DNA of 64,000 nt from CAWCDJ01 sp963836015 (GTDB lineage: Bacteria; Acidobacteriota; Terriglobia; Bryobacterales; Bryobacteraceae): positions 62,001 to 126,000 of the forward strand of contig CAWIIF010000005.1 in the NCBI GenBank assembly GCA_963836015.1, read 5' to 3'. The notes below the pieces were generated by a model, which was given only the letters and a program-made list of their open reading frames with translations, made no database searches and was not told where the DNA came from. Below, piece by piece: positions 43,020-51,970 of this stretch. The position numbers and the translations under genes were made by a program. The stretch's first letter is position 1. Each line of letters starts with the position of its first letter.

Positions 43020-43715
43020 ATGGAAGCCGAAGAGAACGTTTCTTTCGATGAGCAGCCGGATTCGCGTCCGGAGCACACCGAGGAAGAACATCCCGCAGAG
43101 GACACCGCCGCTCCGGAACCGGCCGCCGGGGCTGCGGAGCCGTCCGAGCCTGTCGAGCCATCTGCTCCGGGCTACGACGAGTCTTCTCCGAAGAAGTGGT
43201 TTATCATCCACACCTATTCGGGGTTTGAGAATAAAGTGGCCGAATCGCTGCGCACCCGCGGCGAGGCCTTCGGGTTTGCCGACAAAATCGGACAGATCCT
43301 GATCCCGACCGAAGAAGTGGTGGAACTGCGCAACGGCAAGAAGGTCACCAGCAAGCGCCTGGTCTATCCGGGCTACGTGCTGGTGGAGATGGAAATGAAC
43401 GACGAGCTCTGGCACGCGGTGAAGAACACCCCGCGGGTGACCGGGTTTGTCGGCGGCGGCAACGCGCCGGTGCCGTTGAGCGCGGACGAAGTGAACCAGA
43501 TCTTGTACCGCCAGGCATCGTCCGCCGAACGCCCGCGCCCCAAGATGACCTTCGAAAAGAACGACTCCGTCAGGATCGTCGACGGGCCGTTCGCGAACTT
43601 CTCGGGCAAGGTGGACGAAGTCAACGTCGAGCGCGGCACGCTGCGCGTGATGGTGACGATTTTCGGCCGCGCGACGCCGGTGGAACTGGAATTTCTGCAA
43701 GTCGAAAAGGTTTAA
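43020..43715 (+). CDS. nusG: Transcription termination/antitermination factor NusG with acidic N-terminal extension
   Basis: A 231-residue NusG. The NGN domain begins KKWFIIHTYSGFENKVAESL and has LVYPGYVLVEMEM; the KOW domain has VRIVDGPFANFSGKVDEV. Unusual is a 57-residue N-terminal extension rich in Glu, Pro and Ala that precedes the domain. It couples RNA polymerase to Rho and to the ribosome. ATG 43020 follows secE closely; an internal start would remove the acidic tail, but no better ATG exists before the NGN domain. Confidence 0.96.
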   Translation: MEAEENVSFDEQPDSRPEHTEEEHPAEDTAAPEPAAGAAEPSEPVEPSAPGYDESSPKKWFIIHTYSGFENKVAESLRTRGEAFGFADKIGQILIPTEEVVELRNGKKVTSKRLVYPGYVLVEMEMNDELWHAVKNTPRVTGFVGGGNAPVPLSADEVNQILYRQASSAERPRPKMTFEKNDSVRIVDGPFANFSGKVDEVNVERGTLRVMVTIFGRATPVELEFLQVEKV

Positions 43716-43718
43716 CGT

Positions 43719-44147
43719 ATGGCGAAGAAAGTTACAGCTCAGGTGAAGCTGCAGATCCCGGCAGGCAAGGCCACGCCGGCTCCTCCGGTGGGTACGGCCC
43801 TCGGCCCGCAGGGCGTCAACATCATGGATTTCTGCAAGGCGTTCAACGCGAAGACGTCTGGGAAGGACCAGGAAGGCCTGATCATCCCGGTGGTGATCAC
43901 CATCTATTCGGACCGCTCGTTCACGTTCATCACGAAGACGCCGCCGGTGCCCGTTCTGATCAAGCGTGCCGTCAACCTCGCGAAGGGATCGGCCGAGCCT
44001 CACAAGACCAAGGTCGGCAAGATCACCGAAAAGCAGGTGGAAGAGATCGCCAAGATCAAAATGCCCGACCTGAACTGCTTCGACATCGAAGCTGCCATGA
44101 ACTCGGTGCGCGGCACGGCCCGCAGCATGGGCGTCGACGTCGTCTAG
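43719..44147 (+). CDS. rplK: 50S ribosomal protein L11
   Basis: A 142-residue L11: KVTAQVKLQIPAGKATPAPP, then GTALGPQGVNIMDFCKAFNA, and the C-terminal MNSVRGTARSMGVDVV. It forms the GTPase-associated centre with 23S rRNA. It starts three bases after nusG. In most bacteria rplA follows immediately; here a tRNA-Leu and an amidohydrolase gene follow instead. Confidence 0.98.
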   Translation: MAKKVTAQVKLQIPAGKATPAPPVGTALGPQGVNIMDFCKAFNAKTSGKDQEGLIIPVVITIYSDRSFTFITKTPPVPVLIKRAVNLAKGSAEPHKTKVGKITEKQVEEIAKIKMPDLNCFDIEAAMNSVRGTARSMGVDVV

Positions 44148-44164
44148 AGTTTTCCCTGCCTTGT

Positions 44165-44251
44165 GCGGATGTGGCGGAATTGGCAGACGCGCTAGATTCA
44201 GGTTCTAGTGTTCGCAAGGACGTGGAGGTTCAAGTCCTCTCATCCGCACCA
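44165..44251 (+). tRNA. tRNA-Leu (CAG)
   Basis: Acceptor GCGGATG (44165-44171) pairs with CATCCGC (44241-44247); CCA is encoded (44249-44251). The anticodon CAG (44199-44201) lies in the stem CTAGA/TCTAG, and a class II variable arm (TGTTCGCAAGGACG region) is present. It lies 17 bases after rplK. Confidence 0.95.
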
Positions 44252-44305
44252 AACCAGCCCCTTTCACCCCCCACCGCCGCGGAGCTTTCGCTACCATGGA
44301 GTGCC

Positions 44306-45958
44306 ATGAAGCTTCTCGCGCTGGGCACCCTCATGACACACGCACTCTTGGCGCAATCCCCGGCGCTGGTCCTAACCAACGGCAAAATCTGGACCGGCAG
44401 CCAGGCTCAGCCGCAGGCCGAAGCTGTGGCGTGCCTGAATGGACGCATCGTGGCAGTCGGTTCCTCCGCGGAGGTGCTCCGATCGGCCGGCCCGCGGACG
44501 GAAATCATCGACCTCGGCGGCAAGCTCGTCGTCCCCGGCTTCAATGACGCCCACGTCCATTTCTACGACGGCGGCTCAGATCTCTCCGGGGTGCAGTTGC
44601 GCGACGCGAAGAGCGAGGCCGAGTTCCGCGAGCGGATCCGCCGGTTCGCGGCTCAACTGCCCAAAGGCCGTTGGATCCTCGGCGGCGATTGGGACCACGA
44701 GAACTGGACCCCCGCGCGATTGCCCACTCGCCAGTTGATCGATGAAGCCGCGGGCGATCACCCGGTCTTCGTGAGCCGCCTGGACGGTCACATGGCGCTG
44801 GCCAACACCCTCGCTCTCAAACTCGCCGGAATAACGCGCGATACCCCCGACCCGCCGGGCGGCACGATCGTTCGCGACTCCAACGGCGAGCCCGCCGGCG
44901 TTCTCAAGGATGCCGCGAAAGCGGCGGTCGAGCGCATCATCCCGGCGCCCTCGGAAGAGGAGATCGATGACGCCATCCGCGCCGCGATGCGGTATGCCGC
45001 CGAGAACGGCGTCACCAGCGTCCAGGACGTCTCCGCGGCCCCGCCCTATCTGCGCGTCTATCAGAAGCTGCTCCAGCGCGGCGAATTGACCGTCCGGATC
45101 TCCGGGCATCAGCCCCTGGCGGACTGGAAGCGGCTGGCCGGCGTCGGCATCCTCGCCAACTTCGGCGGGCCTATGCTCCACATCGGGGCGCTCAAGGGTT
45201 TCGCCGATGGATCCCTCGGCTCCACCACCGCCCTGTTTTTCGAGCCCTACCTCGATGCGCCCTCCACCAGCGGTCTCGCGAACGACGAGATGATCCCCGA
45301 AAGCAAGATGCTCGGGCACATCATCGACGCCGACCGCGCCGGATTGCAGGTCGCGGTGCACGCCATCGGCGACAAGGCCAACCACCTGGTGCTCAATTTC
45401 TTCGAACAGGCGATTGCCGCCAACGGCCCTCGCGACCGCCGTTTCCGCATCGAGCACGCGCAGCACCTCCAGGCGGACGATATCCCGCGCTTCGCCAAAC
45501 TCGGCGTGATCGCCTCCATGCAGCCCTATCACGCCATCGACGACGGCCGCTGGGCGGAGAAGCGCATCGGGCCGGAGCGCGCCCGGCGCACGTATGCTTT
45601 CCGATCGCTGCTGGACGCCGGCGCGATTCTGGCCTTCGGCTCGGATTGGGATGTCGCGCCGATGATCCCTCTCTCGGGAATCTATGGCGCGGTAACCCGG
45701 CGCACGCTGGACGGCAAACACCCCGGCGGTTGGGTTCCCGAGCAGAAGATCACGGTGTCCGAGGCCCTTCGCGCGTACACCTGGGGATCCGCTTATGCCA
45801 GCTTTGAGGAGAAGATCAAGGGCGCCATCGAGCCAGGGAAACTGGCCGACATGGTCGTGCTCTCGCGCGACATTCTGACCATCGATCCCGCCGAAATCGC
45901 GGACGTCAAAGTCCTGATGACGGTTTTCGACGGGAAGGTCATTTATCGGATGCGCTGA
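44306..45958 (+). CDS. Exported amidohydrolase family protein (YtcJ-like)
   Basis: A 550-residue metallo-amidohydrolase. After a short signal peptide (MKLLALGTLMTHALLAQ) come LVLTNGKIWTG and GGKLVVPGFNDAHVHFYDGG with the HxH metal ligands, LQVAVHAIGDKA, FRIEHAQHL and the metal Asp in LAFGSDWDV, then KLADMVVLSRDIL. This is the amidohydrolase-3/YtcJ group; substrates are usually N-acyl or formamide compounds. ATG 44306 has GGAG just upstream and begins the signal peptide. It occupies the place where rplA would be expected. Confidence 0.85.
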   Translation: MKLLALGTLMTHALLAQSPALVLTNGKIWTGSQAQPQAEAVACLNGRIVAVGSSAEVLRSAGPRTEIIDLGGKLVVPGFNDAHVHFYDGGSDLSGVQLRDAKSEAEFRERIRRFAAQLPKGRWILGGDWDHENWTPARLPTRQLIDEAAGDHPVFVSRLDGHMALANTLALKLAGITRDTPDPPGGTIVRDSNGEPAGVLKDAAKAAVERIIPAPSEEEIDDAIRAAMRYAAENGVTSVQDVSAAPPYLRVYQKLLQRGELTVRISGHQPLADWKRLAGVGILANFGGPMLHIGALKGFADGSLGSTTALFFEPYLDAPSTSGLANDEMIPESKMLGHIIDADRAGLQVAVHAIGDKANHLVLNFFEQAIAANGPRDRRFRIEHAQHLQADDIPRFAKLGVIASMQPYHAIDDGRWAEKRIGPERARRTYAFRSLLDAGAILAFGSDWDVAPMIPLSGIYGAVTRRTLDGKHPGGWVPEQKITVSEALRAYTWGSAYASFEEKIKGAIEPGKLADMVVLSRDILTIDPAEIADVKVLMTVFDGKVIYRMR

Positions 45959-45976
45959 GGTTCGGCCCGCCCGGCC

Positions 45977-46375
45977 CTACCCGCACCGGAATCGTTCGTC
46001 GATCTCCACCTGGTACCCGCTCGCCAGCCGGTTCGTCTCGTTCGCCATTCCGACCACCGCCATCACCTCGGCGAACATCGCGTCCGTCATCCCCGCCTTC
46101 CGCGCCCCCGCCGTGTGCGAGGCGATGCAGTATCCGCACTGGTTGGTGGCGCTGATCGCCACGTACAGCATCTCCTTCGTCAGCGCGTCGAGCGCCCCCG
46201 GCGCCATTACCTGCTTCACGCTCTCCCACGTCCGCCGCAGCGTGGCCGGGTCGTGCGCCAGGGCCTTCCAGAAATTGTTGATCCAGTCCGTTTTGCGGGT
46301 GGCCATGATATCGTCATAGACCGCCCGCACCTCCGGACCGGCATCGGCGTATTCCACGAATCCGCAAGTCGCCAT
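45977..46375 (-). CDS. Carboxymuconolactone decarboxylase/AhpD-like protein
   Basis: A 132-residue all-helical protein with the redox motif CxxCxxxH (C80, C83, H87) in TNQCGYCIASHTAGARKAGM, the AhpD/CMD signature. AhpD-type members are alkylhydroperoxidases that work with lipoyl or thiol donors. The start is ATG 46375. It is convergent with the amidohydrolase gene, and its upstream neighbour on the same strand is a VOC protein. Confidence 0.85.
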   Translation of the reverse strand: MATCGFVEYADAGPEVRAVYDDIMATRKTDWINNFWKALAHDPATLRRTWESVKQVMAPGALDALTKEMLYVAISATNQCGYCIASHTAGARKAGMTDAMFAEVMAVVGMANETNRLASGYQVEIDERFRCG

Positions 46376-46389
46376 GCGCCGATTATCGC

Positions 46390-46866
46390 CTATGTGTGCC
46401 CTCCTCCGAAGGCCTTCGCCGCCCTCTCCTGCATTTGTTCCGGGGTCAGTTCCTCTTTCCGGCTCGCAATGCCCCACACGAACCCGAACGGATCCTTCAC
46501 GTGCCCGTAGCGGTCGCCCCAGAACTGGTCCTGGATCGGAAATACCACCTCGCAGCCCGCCCCCAGCGCTTGCGCCCACGCCGCATCGGCATCCGGCACA
46601 TACAGGTGCAGGACGAACGGCATTCTCCCCTTCGCTAGCGGAGGCATGTTGAATTCGGCCGCGAAATCGTCCGCGAACATCAGCATGGAGTCGCCGATCC
46701 GCACGCTCGCATGCATCAGCTTGCCCCCCGGCCCCGGCGACCGCGCAATCTCCACGGCGTTGAAAGCCTTCTTCAGGAAATCGATAAACGCCGCCGCTCC
46801 GATGACCGAGAGGTGCGGCGTAATCGAGTGAAATCCCGGCGGAATTGGATTGACGCTGTTTGACAT
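46390..46866 (-). CDS. VOC family protein (PhnB-like glyoxalase fold)
   Basis: A 158-residue protein: ITPHLSVIGAAAFIDFLKKA, GKLMHASVRIGDSMLMFADD, and DRYGHVKDPFGFVWGIAS. This is the PhnB/YdcE-type single-domain VOC fold, often a dimer binding a metal through His and Glu residues. No substrate is indicated. ATG 46866 follows the GTG/ATG-rich gap and is 15 bases upstream of the AhpD-like gene, so the two are probably cotranscribed; it is divergent from the dipeptidase. Confidence 0.8.
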   Translation of the reverse strand: MSNSVNPIPPGFHSITPHLSVIGAAAFIDFLKKAFNAVEIARSPGPGGKLMHASVRIGDSMLMFADDFAAEFNMPPLAKGRMPFVLHLYVPDADAAWAQALGAGCEVVFPIQDQFWGDRYGHVKDPFGFVWGIASRKEELTPEQMQERAAKAFGGGHT

Positions 46867-46913
46867 GGGCTCAAGCATACCAGCCGCCTTCGCCGGTGCG
46901 GTATGCTTCCCCC

Positions 46914-48026
46914 ATGCGATTTGTGAAATTTCTCATAGCCGCGCTCCCACTCGCCGCCCAGACGGTCGGAATCGACAGCCACATCGATACCGCGCAGCGC
47001 ATCCTCATCGATCGCGCCGACATCACCCAGCGCTCCCCGGTGGGCCACGTCGATATCCCCCGCCTCAAGGAAGGCGGCGTCAATGCCCCGTTTTTCGCCC
47101 TCTGGGTGCCCACCTACTATAAAGGTTCCGAAGCCATCCGCCGCACGCTCGACCTGCGCGACGCCATGCAGCGCCTCTTCGACACCCATCCCGAACAAAT
47201 CGCCCTCGCCCTCAATTCGGCCGACGTCCTGCGCATCGCCCGCAGCGGCCGCATCGCCGCCATCCTCTCCATCGAGGGCGGCCACCAGATCGATAACGAC
47301 CTCGCCGTCCTCCGCATGTACTACCGCCTGGGCGTCCGCTCCATGACCCTCACCCATTTCCGCAACACCGATTGGGCCGACTCCTCCACCGACACCCCCG
47401 CCCACAACGGCCTCACCGATTTCGGCAAGGAAGTCGTCCGCGAGATGAACCGCCTGGGGATGATCGTGGATGTCTCGCATGTCTCCGACAAGACCTTCTT
47501 CGACGCCCTGGCCGTGAGCACGAAGCCGGTCATCGCCTCGCATTCCTCCTGCCGCGCCCTCTCCGATGTCCCGCGCAATATGACCGACGAAATGCTCCAG
47601 GCCCTCGCCAAGAACGGCGGAGTGGTGGGAATCAACTTCGGGGAGGGCTTCCTGAATCCCAAGGACGCCGAGCAGTTGAAGGCCGACATTTCCAACGTCG
47701 CCGCCGAGCCCTCCCTCATCGGCAAAGCTCTCGACGATTACGCTGCCGACGAGATGCACCGCGACATGAAGCCCAAGCCCACCTTCGGTACAATCGATGA
47801 CGCCGCCGAGCACATCGACCACGCCGTCAAGATCGCCGGCATCGACCACGTCGGCATCGGCAGCGATTTCGACGGCATTTCCTCGCCGCCCAAAGGCCTG
47901 GAGGATATTTCGAAGATGCCGGCCCTCAAAGCCGCCCTGCGCAAGAAAGGCTACACCGATGCCGACCTCGCCAAGATCTTCGGCGGCAATACCCTTCGCG
48001 TCTTAAAAGAAGTTACGGGAAAGTAG
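46914..48026 (+). CDS. Membrane dipeptidase (peptidase M19 family)
   Basis: A 370-residue zinc dipeptidase. A short signal peptide (MRFVKFLIAALPLAAQ) leads to the HxD ligands H23 and D25 (IDSHIDTA), the bridging Glu in LSIEGGHQI, the His pair around VIASHSSCRALSDVPRN, and GIGSDFDGI. M19 enzymes cleave dipeptides, including D-amino-acid containing ones. ATG 46914 is chosen over an upstream open extension because the signal peptide starts there. Upstream lies a divergent VOC gene. Confidence 0.88.
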   Translation: MRFVKFLIAALPLAAQTVGIDSHIDTAQRILIDRADITQRSPVGHVDIPRLKEGGVNAPFFALWVPTYYKGSEAIRRTLDLRDAMQRLFDTHPEQIALALNSADVLRIARSGRIAAILSIEGGHQIDNDLAVLRMYYRLGVRSMTLTHFRNTDWADSSTDTPAHNGLTDFGKEVVREMNRLGMIVDVSHVSDKTFFDALAVSTKPVIASHSSCRALSDVPRNMTDEMLQALAKNGGVVGINFGEGFLNPKDAEQLKADISNVAAEPSLIGKALDDYAADEMHRDMKPKPTFGTIDDAAEHIDHAVKIAGIDHVGIGSDFDGISSPPKGLEDISKMPALKAALRKKGYTDADLAKIFGGNTLRVLKEVTGK

Positions 48027-48029
48027 CGG

Positions 48030-48404
48030 CTACTGCGCCGCCGGCGGCGGCGCCGATTCCGGGGCCGTCTTCCCGCGATGGCACGTGTAGCAGGTCACGT
48101 GCTCCTTCCCGTCCTCGAATTTGGCGTTCGCGTCGCGCATCATCGCGATCATCATCCGCGCCTTGTCCTTGTGCGGATTCTCATCGCTCGCGAAATCGCC
48201 CATCGTGTGACAGAACGTACATTGCACGCCCAGCGACACCCGGAACGCCCCCATCATCGGGCGTACCTCGTCGTCCTTCAGAATCTTCAGATTCTTGTGG
48301 ACCATCGCAGGCCCCTTGCTCTGCGGCGGCGGAGCATCCTGGGCGGCCAGCGGTAATAGCGCAAACAGCATCGAAACCATCGCGAAACGCATGCGTGTAA
48401 TCAT
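48030..48404 (-). CDS. Small exported dihaem c-type cytochrome
   Basis: A 124-residue protein with a signal peptide (MITRMRFAMVSMLFALLPLAAQ) and two CxxCH haem-binding motifs, CTFCH (C62, C65, H66) and CYTCH (C105, C108, H109). The spacing and the KNLKILKDDEVRPMM segment recall small cytochromes found widely in Solibacterales-type genomes. It probably carries electrons in the periplasm; the partner is unknown. ATG 48404 was used; ATG 48392 would also keep the signal. It is divergent from the fucosidase gene. Confidence 0.8.
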   Translation of the reverse strand: MITRMRFAMVSMLFALLPLAAQDAPPPQSKGPAMVHKNLKILKDDEVRPMMGAFRVSLGVQCTFCHTMGDFASDENPHKDKARMMIAMMRDANAKFEDGKEHVTCYTCHRGKTAPESAPPPAAQ

Positions 48405-48439
48405 ACATCATCAGCCAGCCCCGTTGTATGCTGGAGCCT

Positions 48440-49948
48440 ATGCGACGCCGTGATTTGCTCCGCACCTGTGCCGCCGCCCCGTTGGCGCTGGCCGCCGCCG
48501 GCCGCGCCGCGGCCCAGCAGACCCGCTTCCAGCCTACTTGGGATTCCATAGACCGCCGTCCCTCGCCGAAATGGTATACCGACGCCAAGTTCGGCATCTT
48601 CATCCATTGGGGCGTCTACTCCGTGCCCTCCTATGCCGCCGTCAACGTGAAGGGCGAGAACCCTTACGCCGAGTGGTATTGGAATTCGCTCACCAACGGC
48701 AAGAAGGCCCCCGGTCCTACCGGCAACGGCGCCCTCACCTGGAAGTTCCACCAGCGCGTCTACGGCGCCAACTTCCCCTACTTCGATTTCGCGCCCATGT
48801 TCCGCGCCGAGCTCTACGACCCCGACCACTGGGCGGACGTCTTCGAGCGCTCCGGCGCCAAGTACGTCGCGCTCACCTCCAAGCACCACGAAGGCTTCAC
48901 CCTGTGGCGCAGCGCCGAAGCCAACCGCGCCTGGGGCCGCCCCTGGAACGCGGTCGATATCGGCCCCAAGCGCGACATCCTGGTCGACCTCATGGAGGCC
49001 GGACGCCGCCGCGGCCTGCACATGGGCATCTACTATTCGCTCTATGAGTGGTACAACCCGCTCTGGCTCTCCGACAAGAAGCGCTACGTCGCCGAACACA
49101 TGTTCCCGCAGTTCAAAGACGTCGTCACTCACGCCAAGCCGAGTATCATCTTCTCCGACGGCGAATGGGAGCAGACCAGCGCCGAGTGGCGCTCCCCCGA
49201 GCTCCTGGCCTGGCTCTTCAACGAATCCCCCGTCCGCGACGAAGTTGTCATCGACGACCGCTGGGGCAAGGACACCCGCCACAAGCACGGCGGCTACTAC
49301 ACCACCGAGTACACCTCCGGCATGCAGCAGTCCGCCCACCCCTGGGAGGAGAGCCGCGGCATGGGCTACTCCTACGGCTACAACCGCATGGAGACCGTCA
49401 AGGACTACCACACCGACCGCCAGCTCCTGCTCATGCTGATCGACATCGTCAGCCGCGGCGGCAACCTGCTCCTCGATATCGGCCCCACCGCCGATGGCCG
49501 CATCCCCGTCGTCATGGAAGAGCGCCTCACCCAGATCGGCGACTGGCTCCGCCCTAACGGCGAAGCCATCTACGGAACCAAAGCCTGGCGCAACCCGCGC
49601 CAGTGGAGCAAAGGCGCCATCCCCAAGCTCGAAGAGAAAGAGTTCATGTCGGAATACGACATCACCAAGATGGTGGATGCCCCGCCCTCCGGTTATGCCC
49701 GCGCCGACGCCTTCCTCACCGCCAAGGACGATGCCGTCTACGCCATCGTCCCGCACCGTCCGCGGGGAGAAGTCGTGATCGACGACATCGAAGTCCCTTC
49801 CGGCGCCCGCGTGACCTTGCTCGAAGGCGCCCATTCGCTCGAATCGACGCAGGCGGGCAAGCAGTTGCGAATCGCGATCCCCGACTCGCTATCCGCCGCG
49901 CTCCCCGCCCGCCAGGCCTACGCCATCAAGATCCCCGGCGCGCGCTAA
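48440..49948 (+). CDS. Alpha-L-fucosidase, GH29, Tat-exported
   Basis: A 502-residue enzyme. The twin-arginine N-terminus MRRRDLLRTCAAAPLALAAA is followed by KFGIFIHWGVYSVPSY, YVALTSKHHEGFTLW, MGIYYSLYEWYNP and the nucleophile D240 in IIFSDGEW. GGNLLLDIGPTADGRIP is another family block, and a small C-terminal beta-domain follows (about 410-502). It removes alpha-L-fucose from glycans. GGAG precedes the ATG by five bases. Confidence 0.92.
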   Translation: MRRRDLLRTCAAAPLALAAAGRAAAQQTRFQPTWDSIDRRPSPKWYTDAKFGIFIHWGVYSVPSYAAVNVKGENPYAEWYWNSLTNGKKAPGPTGNGALTWKFHQRVYGANFPYFDFAPMFRAELYDPDHWADVFERSGAKYVALTSKHHEGFTLWRSAEANRAWGRPWNAVDIGPKRDILVDLMEAGRRRGLHMGIYYSLYEWYNPLWLSDKKRYVAEHMFPQFKDVVTHAKPSIIFSDGEWEQTSAEWRSPELLAWLFNESPVRDEVVIDDRWGKDTRHKHGGYYTTEYTSGMQQSAHPWEESRGMGYSYGYNRMETVKDYHTDRQLLLMLIDIVSRGGNLLLDIGPTADGRIPVVMEERLTQIGDWLRPNGEAIYGTKAWRNPRQWSKGAIPKLEEKEFMSEYDITKMVDAPPSGYARADAFLTAKDDAVYAIVPHRPRGEVVIDDIEVPSGARVTLLEGAHSLESTQAGKQLRIAIPDSLSAALPARQAYAIKIPGAR

Positions 49949-49991
49949 TCCCTAATTCGGTGACAGGCTACGCAATCCCCAATTACGCCCG

Positions 49992-51899
49992 TTACGGGTT
50001 GTACCGCGCCAGCCACGCCGTGATCTCGCGGACCACGTCCCGCCGCTGCTCCCATAGCCGCGGAAAGTGCGGCGAACCCGGATAAGTCACCATCCGCGTC
50101 GTCTTCCCGTTCGCCTTCAGGACTTCGAAATACTCCCGCCCCTGGAACGTCGGGACGCGCAAATCCGCCGCTCCGTGGAGAATCAGGAGCGGCGTCGTCA
50201 CCGCGCTCGCGTGCGCCACCGCGGAAAACTGTGCGAACGCCCCCGGATCTTTCTCCGGCCACCGGTCGTCATAATCGAATTGCTGGATGTCGCTGGTCCA
50301 CAGGAACGGCGCCCAGTCCGTGATCCCCGCGCCCTCGATCGCCGCCCGGTACCGGTGCGTCTGCGTCACCGTCCACGACGTCATGAATCCGCCCGCGCTC
50401 CATCCGAAGATCGCCAGCTTCTGCGGGTCCGCCCACCCCTGCGCGATGGCGAAATCCGTCGCGCTGTCCACATCGCGGTACGCCCGGTCCCCGAAGTGTT
50501 GAAAAATGGCGTTCAGAAATTCGTCGCCGTAGCCCGTCGAGCCGCGATACTCCGGCTGCAGCACCACGTACCCCAACCCCGCGATGATCCGCGCAAACGC
50601 GTCCATCCCCAGCACGTCGTTGCCTTCCGGACCGCCATGCGGAAACACCAGGAATGGATAGCGGCGGCCTTCCGTGTACCCCGCCGGGAACGTCGCGATC
50701 CCCTCCAGCGGGATGCCTTCCTTGCTGGTCCACCGCACCACTCTCACCGCGCCCAGGTCGACCTTCGCGAGCTGCTCGTCGCCTTCCGTCGTGATCTTCC
50801 GCAATCCTTCCCCCGACGGCACCGCGACATTCCCCGTATGCTGCGGATCCCCGACCGTCATCGCCAACTGCGCCGGCGCTCCCGCCAGTTCCGGAAAAAC
50901 CGGCCGCCCCGCCACGTACCCGTCCGGCCACCGGTACGCCCGCGTCAGCTCGCCCTTCGCAAACGTGTCGACTTCGTTTTGCACCCCGCGCTCCACCGTC
51001 ACCCAGATCTTGCCCCTTGGATCTCCCCACAGGCCCATCGCCGATCCCTCCAGCTTGGGCGTCCGGTCCACCGGCCTCCCTCCGTCCGCCGCGACCGACC
51101 ATACATGATCGGGCGTCAGTACCGAGTTCGTGGTGCTCAGAAACACCAACTCCCTCCCGCCCTCGCCCCATGCAATGCCCGACGTGACGTTCGGCACCTC
51201 CGCCACGCGCCGGCTCCCGGCCGCCGTACACACGTCCAGATCGGTGTGGAACGAATGGAATCCGATCTTCGGCGTTCCTGAAACCGCCGCCAGGCTGGCG
51301 CTGTCTGGGGACCACGCCACCGATCCGATATTCTTGAGGCCCGGGCACCACCATTTGCCGCCCGTGCCGTCCGCCTTCACCACGTAGACGCTGGTCGCAT
51401 CCGGCTCGACCACCGTGCGCACCTCGGCCAGGTCGTCCGGCGGATCCGGATTGGACAGGATCGCGAAGTGCGTTCCGTCCGGCGACAGTGACGCCCCATG
51501 CACCCCGCCCGGTAGCAGGATCAGGTGCGACGGCATCGTACTCTTCTTCAGTGCCGCAAGCCCGAAAACCGCCAGTTGCGGGACTTTGTTCACCCCGTAC
51601 GATCCGTACAGCGACGCCCCGTCCGCCGTGAATCCATAGGGACTGAAGTGCTCCGGCAGCTCAAGCAGGCGCGGATCGCCCCCATCCGGACGAACCAGCC
51701 GCCATTCGACGTTGTCTTCGCCCTTAGCGCCGCCGAACGTGATCCGGCAAAGGATCCTCCCATCCGGCGCCACCGCCGACGCGCTCGCGCTCCGCAGCGC
51801 CGCCCAATCGTCCGCCGAAAACGCATGTTTCGCCGGCTGTCCCCACCCGCACGAAACCGCCAGAAGAAACCCGCAAGCCCATCCACGCCAAATCCTCAT
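49992..51899 (-). CDS. Exported S9 family peptidase (acylaminoacyl/prolyl oligopeptidase type)
   Basis: A 635-residue serine peptidase. A signal peptide (RIWRGWACGFLLAVSCGWGQ) precedes a beta-propeller (about 25-390) with repeated strands, and then the alpha/beta-hydrolase domain: LVFPHGGPEGND, the nucleophile S501 in FGWSAGGFM, the acid Asp in LHGAADLRVP and the His in YPGSPHFPR. It trims oligopeptides in the periplasm. ATG 51899 marks the signal peptide; the open frame upstream is not protein-like. It converges with the fucosidase. Confidence 0.9.
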   Translation of the reverse strand: MRIWRGWACGFLLAVSCGWGQPAKHAFSADDWAALRSASASAVAPDGRILCRITFGGAKGEDNVEWRLVRPDGGDPRLLELPEHFSPYGFTADGASLYGSYGVNKVPQLAVFGLAALKKSTMPSHLILLPGGVHGASLSPDGTHFAILSNPDPPDDLAEVRTVVEPDATSVYVVKADGTGGKWWCPGLKNIGSVAWSPDSASLAAVSGTPKIGFHSFHTDLDVCTAAGSRRVAEVPNVTSGIAWGEGGRELVFLSTTNSVLTPDHVWSVAADGGRPVDRTPKLEGSAMGLWGDPRGKIWVTVERGVQNEVDTFAKGELTRAYRWPDGYVAGRPVFPELAGAPAQLAMTVGDPQHTGNVAVPSGEGLRKITTEGDEQLAKVDLGAVRVVRWTSKEGIPLEGIATFPAGYTEGRRYPFLVFPHGGPEGNDVLGMDAFARIIAGLGYVVLQPEYRGSTGYGDEFLNAIFQHFGDRAYRDVDSATDFAIAQGWADPQKLAIFGWSAGGFMTSWTVTQTHRYRAAIEGAGITDWAPFLWTSDIQQFDYDDRWPEKDPGAFAQFSAVAHASAVTTPLLILHGAADLRVPTFQGREYFEVLKANGKTTRMVTYPGSPHFPRLWEQRRDVVREITAWLARYNP

Positions 51900-51906
51900 A
51901 TCAGTA

Positions 51907-51946
51907 GGATAGGCCTCCCGGCCTGTCCAGGCGAGCCGGGCTCGCC
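51907..51946. repeat. Two adjacent palindromes, one a copy of the tuf-rpmG hairpin
   Basis: The first stem is 51907-51915 with 51920-51928; it has the same GG(G/A)TAGGCC arm and the same G-T wobble as the hairpin at 42435-42455, and the third pair is G-C there and A-T here. The second stem is 51930-51936 with 51940-51946. It lies upstream of the S9 peptidase and downstream of the permease remnant, both on the minus strand. Confidence 0.55.
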
Positions 51947-51970
51947 CGTCTTTGTTTGTGGAGCGTCCCA

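Noticed and set aside
44165..44251. Open frame that runs through tRNA-Leu into the amidohydrolase
   Set aside because: The tRNA structure is complete and a signal peptide marks the later start at 44306.
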